A DNA stretch of 7,384 bases, taken from positions 1 to 7,384 of the forward strand of contig JASHTR010000298.1 in the NCBI GenBank assembly GCA_030040455.1, given 5' to 3'. How positions within the stretch are numbered: position 1 is the stretch's first letter; each line of letters begins with the position of its first letter. This document shows positions 1 through 6,003 of the stretch, piece after piece. The position numbers and the translations under genes are program-made. The DNA comes from Terriglobia bacterium (GTDB lineage: Bacteria > Acidobacteriota > Terriglobia > UBA7540). The notes under the pieces were generated by a model, which worked only from the letters and a program-made list of their open reading frames with translations, ran no database searches and was not told where the DNA came from.

Positions 1-878
1 GGTGCGACGACACGGACCACGGGGCCGTCCAAATCCTCGAACGATTGCTCCGCAATCAGCGCCGCCAGCTCTCCCGCCATGCCGCCCGTTCGCGTGTCTT
101 CATGCAGCAGGATCACCTTGCCGCATTTGCGGACACTCGCAAGCACCGCTGCCTCATCGTAGGGCAACAGGGACCGAAGGTCAACGACTTCCACCGAAAC
201 CTTTTCCTTATCCAGCTCTGTGGCCGCTTCAAGCGCCGTCCAGACCATCGCTCCGTAGGTGATTACCGTAAGATCAGTTCCCTCGCGCCGGACAGCGGCC
301 TTTCCCAGAGGAACCGTATAGTCCTCTTCCGGAACTTCGTCCTTGATACGGCGATAGAGGTACTTGTGCTCGTAAAAGATGACGGGATTCGGGTCGCGGA
401 TCGCTGCCTTGATAAGACCTTTGGCATCGTAAGCAGTCGAGGGGATGGCCACTTTGAGCCCCGGCGTGTGGACAAACCACATTTCGTTCGATTGCGAATG
501 ATAAGGCCCTCCATGCACGCCCGCGCCCGAGGGTCCGCGAATCACCATCGGCACGCTCGCCCCCCAACGATAGTGAATCTTGGCGGCCATATTCACAATC
601 TGGTCGAAGCCGCAGGCGATGAAATCCATAAACTGCATTTCCACCACCGGCCTCATACCCATCAGGGCCGCGCCGGTCGCCGCTCCGACAATAGCAGCCT
701 CCGAGATGGGAGTATCAATGACGCGGTCCTTGCCAAATTTTTCCAGCATTCCCGCCGTCACCTGGAACGCGCCTCCATATTCGGCGACGTCTTCACCTAT
801 GACGAAGACAGAGGCATCCCGCTCCATTTCCTCCCAGATTCCCTGCCGGACAGCCTCAAGATAGGTTAAAAGGGGCAC
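1..878 (-). CDS. 2-oxoacid dehydrogenase E1 beta subunit (PdhB/BkdB-like), 3' end beyond window
   Basis: This is the beta chain of the thiamine-diphosphate E1 component that decarboxylates pyruvate or a branched-chain 2-oxoacid and passes the acyl group to lipoyl-E2. I translated 292 codons, open through position 3. The family is usually about 325 residues, so roughly 30 C-terminal residues are missing. Visible are the N-terminal segment VFVIGEDVAEYGG (24-36), DTPISEAAIVG (55-65) with the conserved Glu60 expected to contact the cofactor, RPVVEMQFMDF (76-86), and the YHSQS motif (126-130). The start is probably GTG at 878, giving MPLLTYLEAV, because GAGGT lies just upstream and homologues begin similarly. 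A TTG at 929 is an alternative. It follows E1 alpha by 63 bp in the same frame. The substrate (pyruvate, acetoin or branched-chain acid) cannot be fixed from sequence alone. Confidence 0.95.
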   Translation of the reverse strand, partial: MPLLTYLEAVRQGIWEEMERDASVFVIGEDVAEYGGAFQVTAGMLEKFGKDRVIDTPISEAAIVGAATGAALMGMRPVVEMQFMDFIACGFDQIVNMAAKIHYRWGASVPMVIRGPSGAGVHGGPYHSQSNEMWFVHTPGLKVAIPSTAYDAKGLIKAAIRDPNPVIFYEHKYLYRRIKDEVPEEDYTVPLGKAAVRREGTDLTVITYGAMVWTALEAATELDKEKVSVEVVDLRSLLPYDEAAVLASVRKCGKVILLHEDTRTGGMAGELAALIAEQSFEDLDGPVVRVVA

Positions 879-882
879 GGAG

Positions 883-887
883 ACCTC
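883..887 (-). promoter_or_regulatory. Ribosome binding site supporting the GTG start of E1 beta
   Basis: GAGGT read on the minus strand, four bases before the GTG at 878. It is the only Shine-Dalgarno-like sequence near the candidate starts. The TTG at 929 has none, so this site decides the start. Confidence 0.5.
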
Positions 888-941
888 ATTGTGCGATGGA
901 GTCGTTTTTTCATTGATCCATCGAGCCAATGAAACAATGAT

Positions 942-1979
942 TCAATAATCCAACGTTCTTTCCCACCAACAATTTTCACCGCAATAAACGCCTTCCAGCG
1001 CCGTCGGGCCCTCGGGGAGCGGCGAAGATTCAGCGTAAGAAACAGCCTCATCCACCTCGTTTTGTACCTGCGCCTCCATTTTCTGAACGTCCGAGCGGCT
1101 GAGCACGCGCCGGGCAACGAGGAGCTTTTCAAGGCGACAAATCGGATCTTTTGTCTCCCACTGTTTCAACAGTTTTCGAGAGACGTACTCGGCCGCGTCG
1201 TGAGCGGAATGGCCCGTCATGCGAAACGTCTTGCACTCAATGAACGAGGGCCCCTTCCCTTCCCGGCCCCGAGCGATGGCCTGGGCCACCACGTGGTAGA
1301 CGGCCAGCACGTCGTTTCCATCTACTTTCACGCCCGGCATTCCGTAGGCGCTGCCGCGAACCGCCAGATCTTTTACAGCGTATTGTTTCTCCGTGCCGGT
1401 TGAGTAGGCGTAGGCGTTATTGTTGCAGAGAAAGACAACCGCAAGCTTCATTACCGCGGCCATATTCATCGCCTCGTGCACGTCGCCCCGGCTGGAAGTA
1501 CCTTCGCCAAAATGGACGAGCACCACGTTTTTCCGTTTTCGCTGCTTGAAGGCCAGCGCCACGCCGCAGGCCACGGGGCAGGTATCCCCCAGTGGGGAAA
1601 TGATCGGAATCAGGCCGCGCTTCAGGTCTCCAATATGCAGCGTGTTCTCGCGGCCGCGGGTGGGACCGTTGGCGCGCGCCATCCAGTTCGAAAACATCTC
1701 CCGCAACGGGATGCCACGAATGAGGAATGAAGAAAAGTCGCGATGGCTCGGGATGGCGACATCACCTTCAATGAGCTGAATCGCCGAGCCAACACCCATG
1801 GCTTCCTGGCCACGTCCGACGTAGACGCCGCCTACAATCTTTCCCTGCCGATAAAGAACGCGCTCAATACGGAACTCCGATTCCCGCGTCAGCTTGAGAT
1901 AGTAGAGCATTCGCCGGAGCGTAGCAGCATCCGGTTGACCGGACGGAGCGCGCGTTTTTGAGGTTGTTGAAACAGGCAT
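942..1979 (-). CDS. 2-oxoacid dehydrogenase E1 alpha subunit (PdhA/BkdA-like)
   Basis: The alpha chain of E1 carries the thiamine-diphosphate/Mg site and pairs with the beta chain encoded immediately downstream. With the start at 1979 it has 345 residues, normal for the family. The cofactor motif is present as GEG (158-160), followed by the conserved helix GDVHEAMNMAAV (165-176) and the terminal Asn pair in CNNNAYAYST (185-194). The usual GDG is GEG here, a variant also found in branched-chain E1 alpha. The segment GHSAHDAAEYVSRK after the core corresponds to the active-site/phosphorylation loop. The ATG at 1979 has GGAAG four bases upstream. An in-frame ATG at 2039 and a GTG at 2099 would add 20 or 40 poorly conserved residues. 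The C-terminus carries a short Trp-rich tail (WWERTLDY). Lies 209 bp after lipB. Confidence 0.95.
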   Translation of the reverse strand: MPVSTTSKTRAPSGQPDAATLRRMLYYLKLTRESEFRIERVLYRQGKIVGGVYVGRGQEAMGVGSAIQLIEGDVAIPSHRDFSSFLIRGIPLREMFSNWMARANGPTRGRENTLHIGDLKRGLIPIISPLGDTCPVACGVALAFKQRKRKNVVLVHFGEGTSSRGDVHEAMNMAAVMKLAVVFLCNNNAYAYSTGTEKQYAVKDLAVRGSAYGMPGVKVDGNDVLAVYHVVAQAIARGREGKGPSFIECKTFRMTGHSAHDAAEYVSRKLLKQWETKDPICRLEKLLVARRVLSRSDVQKMEAQVQNEVDEAVSYAESSPLPEGPTALEGVYCGENCWWERTLDY

Positions 1980-2188
1980 CAGGCTTCCGATATCACGCTG
2001 TGGCACAGCATTCGTCTTATTATGCTGCGGCCCTTCCATCCTTTGCTTGAAAACACCTAGAAAAGCCGCAGCGTTTCTGAACAGCGAACCGTACAGCACC
2101 GGATACGAATCTAAAACCTAAACATCGAAATTTGCAAAAGCCGCAGGGTCAAACCACGGGCCCAACGCTACGAGTTGTGGATTGAAAA
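1980..2188 (-). other. lipB to E1 alpha intergenic/leader region
   Basis: No gene of its own is seen. Part of it is an in-frame extension of E1 alpha (possible starts at 2039 and 2099). On the minus strand TTGACC at 2152-2147 resembles a -35 box, but no good -10 hexamer follows at standard spacing, so a promoter is only a possibility. The word AAAAGCCGCAG occurs twice as a direct repeat (2061-2071 and 2136-2146). No terminator hairpin was recognised after lipB. Confidence 0.3.
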
Positions 2189-2845
2189 TCACAAATCGGC
2201 GCCCGCCTGCATCTCCATGCCAAACACCTCGCCGAACTGCCGGACGACGTGACCGGCGACCTCCGGCATGTCCGCAGGTTTGCCAAGCAGCCGCGCCAGT
2301 GAAGTCACGCCTTTATCGCGGATGCCGCAAGGGACGATGGCGTTGAAATAAGCAAGGTCCGTATTCACGTTAAATGCAAAGCCGTGGGAAGTGATCCAGC
2401 GCGAAACATGCACGCCCAGGGCTACAAGCTTTTCATCACCCACCCAAACGCCGGTGAGCCCCGGCGTCCGCTGCGCCTGAACGCCGAGTTCCTTTGCCAC
2501 CTGGATAAAGACTTCCTCCAGAGAGCGCATATACCACGCGATATCGCGCCGAAGTCCGGTGAGGTCGAAAATCGGATAGCCGACCAACTGGCCCGGGCCA
2601 TGATAGGTGACGTCGCCGCCACGATCGATTTCGTAAACCTGGGCACCGCTCTTTCGGAGCGCCTCCGGAGCGATCAGCAAATTTTCGCGTCGCGCATTGC
2701 GTCCCAAAGTATAAACGTGGGGATGCTCCAACAGGATGAGTGTGTCAGGAATTGCCAGGGCTTTGCGCCGTGCAACCCTCTCTTTTTGCAGCGCCAGCCC
2801 TTCAGCGTAACCTACGCGACCGAGCTGTTCGACGCGGCAGATCAT
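2189..2845 (-). CDS. lipB: Lipoyl(octanoyl) transferase LipB
   Basis: Transfers the octanoyl group from octanoyl-acyl carrier protein to the lipoyl-domain lysine of E2 subunits and of GcvH, the first step of lipoate assembly in the cytoplasm; LipA then inserts sulfur. The 218-residue protein is full length for the family. It shows the signature RGGDVTYHGPGQLVGYP (75-91), the SHGFAFNVN segment (153-161) and the catalytic pair: Lys139 in EKLVALG and Cys173 in VPCG. The start is ATG at 2845; upstream is purine-poor and no strong ribosome binding site is visible. It sits upstream of the E1 alpha/beta genes, whose E2 partner needs lipoate, which is sensible functional clustering. Identification is secure. 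Whether it is cotranscribed with E1 across the 209-bp gap is not known. Confidence 0.97.
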   Translation of the reverse strand: MICRVEQLGRVGYAEGLALQKERVARRKALAIPDTLILLEHPHVYTLGRNARRENLLIAPEALRKSGAQVYEIDRGGDVTYHGPGQLVGYPIFDLTGLRRDIAWYMRSLEEVFIQVAKELGVQAQRTPGLTGVWVGDEKLVALGVHVSRWITSHGFAFNVNTDLAYFNAIVPCGIRDKGVTSLARLLGKPADMPEVAGHVVRQFGEVFGMEMQAGADL

Positions 2846-3011
2846 TAAAATAGCCCGCCCCAGTTTCGAGCGCGGAGGGGCAGCTTTACGCCGCCATTTC
2901 GCGTTGTGGGGTAAAGCCAGGCTTAACCAAATTAAGCTTCAACTTACTCAACGTCCCCTGCGGCTTTGCCACCCCCGCGACGCTAATTCGGGCAGCCGCC
3001 AGGTAAACCTG
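2846..3011 (-). other. Cytochrome b/c to lipB intergenic region
   Basis: A 166-bp gap without a recognisable gene. It holds a 6-bp inverted repeat GCTTAA/TTAAGC with a 5-base loop (2921-2937). It also holds a looser pair GCTTTAC/GTAAAGC (2883-2889 and 2911-2917) and one inverted copy of the word AAAGCCGCAGG (2957-2967). No T-tract follows these stems on the minus strand, so I do not call a terminator. No convincing promoter was found. Confidence 0.3.
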
Positions 3012-4490
3012 CTACTTCAGGCTGTCGAGGTAGGCAATCAACGCCTTCATCTCATCGTCGGAAAGGGGAAACGCCGGCATTCCGCCCGCGGTCATCGTAG
3101 CATTCGGATGCCGGACGAGATCCTCCAGTTGGTCAGACGATAGTTTCTGGCTGATGCCGATCAGTTTAATGGCCATCGCAGTGCCTGCACCTCCTTCGCC
3201 GTGACAAGCGACGCAGCCCTTGGTCTCAAAGATCTGTTTTCCTTGCGCGATGAGCGGGCTCGCGACAGTGGTTTGCGGCGCGGTCGCGGCCACTGTCCCA
3301 CCCGCCATTTCCGGCTGGAAAGGCTGCCGCATGAATTGCTCCTCCGCGATGTCTTGCCGGCGGAGTTGCATACGAATGGCCGGATTGCTGTTGTCTACAT
3401 GGTAGCTGATGATGCCCAGGGCAATCAGTCCCAGCAATACGACGGAATAGACGCTCACCGCGACAGGCCGCTTCCAGGGGCGTCTTTCCGGACTTCGGTC
3501 ATAAAACGGCAGGCCGACGAGCAACGCGGTGAGAATACCGGGAATCACCAGAATGCCAACAACAGCCAGCGGTCCTTCCCAATATTTAAGCCACTGAAAG
3601 ATGGGCCGGTAATACCACTCCGGGCGCGGGATAAATTGGGTATCCGCGGGGTTCGCCGCTGGACCCAATGCCTTGGGGACGAAGTAAGCGAGCAGCGCCA
3701 GAATAACGATCAACAGCAACGCAAAGGCGGCGTCGAGAACGAGCTGTTTGGGATAAAACATGCCCGTCTTGCCTCTCGGGGCAACCGGATGAGCGCTGGG
3801 AGATCCGGCAGGGGTTGCCTTCTGGAAGAGCAGAAGGTGAGCGCCAACGAAAATCAAGAGAGCCGCGGGCAGCAGGAAAACATGCAGCACGAAGAAACGC
3901 GAGATGGTGAGCGTGCCCATCCCCGCTCCGCCGCGCATCGCCAGCTTGAGCCATTGCCCTACCACCGGCACCTCGCTCATCACGTTGGTTCCGACGGCCG
4001 TCGCGAAATAGGATCTTTCATCCCAGGGAAGCAGGTATCCCGTAAACGCCATGCCCAGCACCAGCGCGAAGAGCACCAGGCCCGCCAGCCAAAGCAGCTC
4101 TCTGCGGCCCTTGTACGAGCCAAACAGAAACGTCTGCGTGAGGTGAACCACCAGAAGAATAATCATGATGCTCGCGCCGTAGGAGTGGATGCTGCGGAGG
4201 AAAGCACCGTCGGAAACGACTTTCATCAGGTAGGCGATCGTGGTGTGCGCGTGGTCTGCCGACGGGACGTAGTACATGGCGAGAAAGATGCCGGTGACCA
4301 CCTGAGAAAGAAGAATAAACAATAGCCCGGACCCGAATACGTAAGACCAGCGCGCTCCTCCCGGGATGCGCTCGTTCAGAAGCGTGTGTAGCATCGGCTT
4401 CCAGCCCGTGCGCTGGTCCAACCACTCGGGAAGGCTCTCCTTTGTTTCCGGGCCACGAAATGGCTTAACGCGAGGGGGCAAATCCGGCAT
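3012..4490 (-). CDS. Cytochrome b (b6/subunit IV type) fused to C-terminal cytochrome c domain
   Basis: Membrane core of a quinol oxidoreductase of the bc1/b6f superfamily, 492 residues. The N-terminal part has four hydrophobic helices with the bis-His haem ligands His102/His116 (13 residues between) and His203/His218 (14 between, the b6f spacing). Next come about three subunit IV-like helices (roughly 250-365) and the quinol-oxidation-site motif PEWYY (290-294). A Pro/Ala/Thr-rich linker (about 391-411) leads to a class I-type cytochrome c domain with haem-binding CVACH (426-430) and a likely axial Met471 in GGMPAF. This domain presumably replaces a separate cytochrome c1 or f. The b6f cysteine for the extra haem c is absent (Val51 in SYVFG). 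The ATG at 4490 has GAGGA six bases upstream; a GTG at 4493 is too close to it. It follows the Rieske gene by 15 bp. Confidence 0.95.
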   Translation of the reverse strand: MPDLPPRVKPFRGPETKESLPEWLDQRTGWKPMLHTLLNERIPGGARWSYVFGSGLLFILLSQVVTGIFLAMYYVPSADHAHTTIAYLMKVVSDGAFLRSIHSYGASIMIILLVVHLTQTFLFGSYKGRRELLWLAGLVLFALVLGMAFTGYLLPWDERSYFATAVGTNVMSEVPVVGQWLKLAMRGGAGMGTLTISRFFVLHVFLLPAALLIFVGAHLLLFQKATPAGSPSAHPVAPRGKTGMFYPKQLVLDAAFALLLIVILALLAYFVPKALGPAANPADTQFIPRPEWYYRPIFQWLKYWEGPLAVVGILVIPGILTALLVGLPFYDRSPERRPWKRPVAVSVYSVVLLGLIALGIISYHVDNSNPAIRMQLRRQDIAEEQFMRQPFQPEMAGGTVAATAPQTTVASPLIAQGKQIFETKGCVACHGEGGAGTAMAIKLIGISQKLSSDQLEDLVRHPNATMTAGGMPAFPLSDDEMKALIAYLDSLK

Positions 4491-4496
4491 CACGAA

Positions 4497-4501
4497 TCCT
4501 C
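4497..4501 (-). promoter_or_regulatory. Ribosome binding site of cytochrome b/c gene
   Basis: GAGGA on the minus strand, six bases before the ATG at 4490 and just after the Rieske stop codon. The spacing favours this ATG over the GTG one codon earlier. Confidence 0.6.
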
Positions 4502-4505
4502 GTTT

Positions 4506-5087
4506 CTACCCGATGACTTCTTTCTCAGGAACTAAGTTGCGGAAATATTCGTAGCGCACCATCAAACGCCCATTGCGAACCATGATGGGCAGCGTGTCCA
4601 TTCCTCGCGGCGGAGGCCCTGAAATATATTTCCCCGAAGCCTTGAAGGTGCCGCCGTGACAGGGGCACTTGAATTCGTTCAATTGAGGATTCCATGCCAC
4701 CTCGCAACCGAGGTGCGGACACACGGCCGTAAGCACGCGGAGATTGCCTTGCGGGCCTTCTGTCACATAAACGACATGTTGCGAAATAGTCTGGCGCCAT
4801 CCATCGATGTCTTGAATTTTCACCACCCGGCGAAGGGGCACCGCAAGAGAATGATACTGCTCCGCGGGACCGAGATCGGACCAGCCGGCCTCACCGGTTT
4901 TTGCAAACAGCGGATAAAGCACCAGTCGAACCAGAGGTATGCAAAGCAGCACTGCAACCACGGCACCGACAATCCCCAGCAGCCAGCCAATGAACCTTCG
5001 CCGGCTCGCATCCCGCGGCGCAGGCGGCGCGGAAGGTACTGGCGGTAGCCCCGCGTTTTCGTTTTCCTGGTTGTTTTCTGAACTCAT
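4506..5087 (-). CDS. Rieske [2Fe-2S] subunit of cytochrome bc/b6f-type complex
   Basis: Accepts electrons from quinol at the cytochrome b Qo site and passes them to the c-type haem; its head domain faces the periplasm. The protein is 193 residues. A Pro/Asn-rich cytoplasmic tail leads to a twin-arginine motif SRRRFIG (28-34) and one hydrophobic anchor (about 35-60), consistent with Tat export as an uncleaved anchor. Cluster ligands are Cys123 and His125 in CPHLGC and Cys141 and His144 in CPCHGG. Cys128 and Cys143 are positioned for the usual disulfide, and GPPPRG (157-162) is the proline loop. The ATG at 5087 has AAAGGA four bases upstream; the TTG at 5090 is less likely. It forms a two-gene unit with the fused cytochrome b/c gene 15 bp downstream. 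Could be named qcrA or petC; the choice depends on complex type. Confidence 0.96.
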   Translation of the reverse strand: MSSENNQENENAGLPPVPSAPPAPRDASRRRFIGWLLGIVGAVVAVLLCIPLVRLVLYPLFAKTGEAGWSDLGPAEQYHSLAVPLRRVVKIQDIDGWRQTISQHVVYVTEGPQGNLRVLTAVCPHLGCEVAWNPQLNEFKCPCHGGTFKASGKYISGPPPRGMDTLPIMVRNGRLMVRYEYFRNLVPEKEVIG

Positions 5088-5091
5088 CAAT

Positions 5092-5097
5092 TCCTTT
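5092..5097 (-). promoter_or_regulatory. Ribosome binding site of Rieske gene
   Basis: AAAGGA on the minus strand, four bases before the ATG at 5087. It supports that start over the overlapping upstream TTG. Confidence 0.55.
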
Positions 5098-5152
5098 CCA
5101 GGGCCTGGGCAGCCACGCCCACAGAGCCTGTGTGATAACTGTTCCCAAACGT

Positions 5153-5180
5153 GTCATTCCGAGCGAAGCGAGGAATCTCG
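5153..5180 (+). repeat. Solitary REP-like element (GTCATTCCGAGCGAAGCGAGG type)
   Basis: A 28-base copy of a dispersed intergenic repeat seen in many environmental bacterial genomes, often recognised by its spurious translation HSERSEESR. It lies between the apt stop codon and the Rieske gene. It has no inverted partner here, unlike the pair upstream of apt. The family identification is from memory of the consensus; that two related elements flank apt is read directly from the sequence. Confidence 0.7.
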
Positions 5181-5197
5181 CACTGAAAACACGCCAC

Positions 5198-5764
5198 TCA
5201 ATATTTCAGTACTGTATGAATGTCGTATTTGCTTAGCTTCTCGCGCCCTTTCAAGAACTCCAGCTCGATCAAAAACCCAAAACCTGCCACTCGCCCTCGC
5301 AGTTGCTCAACAAGGCGGCCTACCGCAGCAGCCGTGCCTCCGGTGGCCAGCAAATCGTCGATGATGAGCACGCTATCTCCGCCCTGGATGGCGTCCTGAT
5401 GGATTTCAAGCGCGTCATCGCCGTATTCCAGATGGTAAACTTCCCGCACAACTTCGGCGGGAAGCTTCTTAGGCTTGCGCACGGGAACGAATCCCGCATT
5501 TAGCCGGTATGCGACCATAGGAGCAAAGATGAAGCCGCGCGCCTCAATTCCAACCACCCGGTCGATTTGCTGGCCGACGTAGTGGTTAGCGAGGGCGTCC
5601 ACGGCGCCGTGCAGGCCGACGGGCTCTTTGAGCAAGGTGGTGATATCGTAAAAAAGAATTCCCGGCTTCGGGAAGTCAGGCACTTCACGGATCAGGCTCT
5701 TGAGTTCTTCCACATTTCCTCCAGGCATTGCGAGGTCGAAAATCCTTGTTGTTTTAGCAGCCAT
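5198..5764 (-). CDS. apt: Adenine phosphoribosyltransferase
   Basis: Salvages adenine by condensing it with PRPP to give AMP and pyrophosphate, in the cytoplasm. The 188-residue protein matches the family in length and motif order. It has [16 protein letters not shown] (30-45) near the N-terminus, GIEARGFIF (72-80), the flexible loop VRKPKKLP (95-102) and the PRPP-binding motif [13 protein letters not shown] (132-144) with its acidic pair Asp136/Asp137. The ATG at 5764 is used here. The in-frame ATG at 5728 would give 176 residues, closer to some homologues, and neither has a clear ribosome binding site. The gene stands alone between two repeat-bearing gaps, 239 bp after the acylphosphatase gene and 110 bp before the Rieske gene. 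Nothing links it functionally to its neighbours. Confidence 0.97.
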   Translation of the reverse strand: MAAKTTRIFDLAMPGGNVEELKSLIREVPDFPKPGILFYDITTLLKEPVGLHGAVDALANHYVGQQIDRVVGIEARGFIFAPMVAYRLNAGFVPVRKPKKLPAEVVREVYHLEYGDDALEIHQDAIQGGDSVLIIDDLLATGGTAAAVGRLVEQLRGRVAGFGFLIELEFLKGREKLSKYDIHTVLKY

Positions 5765-5775
5765 TTCGCAGGATT

Positions 5776-5862
5776 GTCATCTCTGAGCGGAGCGAAGAAT
5801 CCCGTCATTTACCAAGCCCTGCAAATGCCGGGATTCTTCGTCGCTTCGCTCCTCAGAATGAC
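5776..5862. repeat. Inverted pair of REP-like elements upstream of apt
   Basis: The left arm (5776-5803) starts GTCATCTCTGAGCGGAGCG and ends GAAGAATCCC. The right arm (5830-5862), read in reverse complement, starts GTCATTCTGAGGAGCGAAGC and ends GAAGAATCCC. The arms are separated by 26 bases and would fold into a long imperfect hairpin; the right arm carries about five extra bases. It begins only 12 bases before the apt ATG at 5764, so it lies in the probable apt leader. Confidence 0.75.
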
Positions 5863-5894
5863 TGGCTCCGCCGGTTGAGGCCATCCCGCACGCT

Positions 5895-5915
5895 CGCTGG
5901 GCCGATCTACCAGCG
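5895..5915. repeat. Small hairpin in acyP-apt gap
   Basis: Inverted repeat CGCTGG/CCAGCG with a 9-base loop. It is one of several stems in this 239-bp gap. It is too short to assign a function. Confidence 0.35.
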
Positions 5916-5942
5916 GTTAGCCACAGTTAGAGCCGTCCTGAC

Positions 5943-5962
5943 CCGTGGGCTCTTCACCACGG
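5943..5962. repeat. Small hairpin sharing CCGTGG/CCACGG with the neighbouring large hairpin
   Basis: CCGTGG, an 8-base loop, then CCACGG. The same six-base words occur inside the stem of the perfect hairpin at 5966-6003, so the two structures could in principle exchange strands. Confidence 0.4.
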
Positions 5963-5965
5963 AAA

Positions 5966-6003
5966 CAGGCCACGGTCAATCACAAACGATTGACCGTGGC
6001 CTG
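5966..6003 (-). terminator. Perfect 16-bp hairpin directly after the acylphosphatase stop
   Basis: The arms 5966-5981 and 5988-6003 are exact reverse complements around a 6-base loop. On the minus strand the stem starts on the base after the acyP TAG codon (6006-6004). Only three T residues follow before CCGTGG, so it is a weak candidate for intrinsic termination. It may equally act as a 3'-end stabiliser or be a repeat element. The hairpin itself is certain; its role is inferred. Confidence 0.5.

Noticed and set aside
45..869. Long plus-strand open frame opposite E1 beta
   Set aside because: It is antisense to a clearly conserved E1 beta reading frame and shows no recognisable domain; its length follows from codon bias on the other strand.
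866..943. ATG at 914 followed by MKKRLHRTMRS as a start for E1 beta
   Set aside because: This frame stops at 866 and is not the E1 beta frame; the conserved product is in another frame with the GTG at 878.
2921..2937. GCTTAA/TTAAGC hairpin as a terminator for cytochrome b/c
   Set aside because: The stem is only 6 bp and AT-rich, with no T-tract after it on the minus strand.
3201..4325. Plus-strand open frame of 374 codons opposite cytochrome b
   Set aside because: Its product is a low-quality Arg/His/Gln-rich sequence antisense to an unmistakable cytochrome b; there is no domain or ribosome binding site.
4939..5364. Plus-strand open frame containing a CHSERSEESR peptide
   Set aside because: That peptide is a known artefact of translating the GTCATTCCGAGCGAAGCGAGG repeat; the rest is antisense to the Rieske and apt genes.
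5865..5965. Possible tRNA or small RNA in the acyP-apt gap
   Set aside because: No cloverleaf, T-loop consensus or CCA end could be found; only short hairpins are present.
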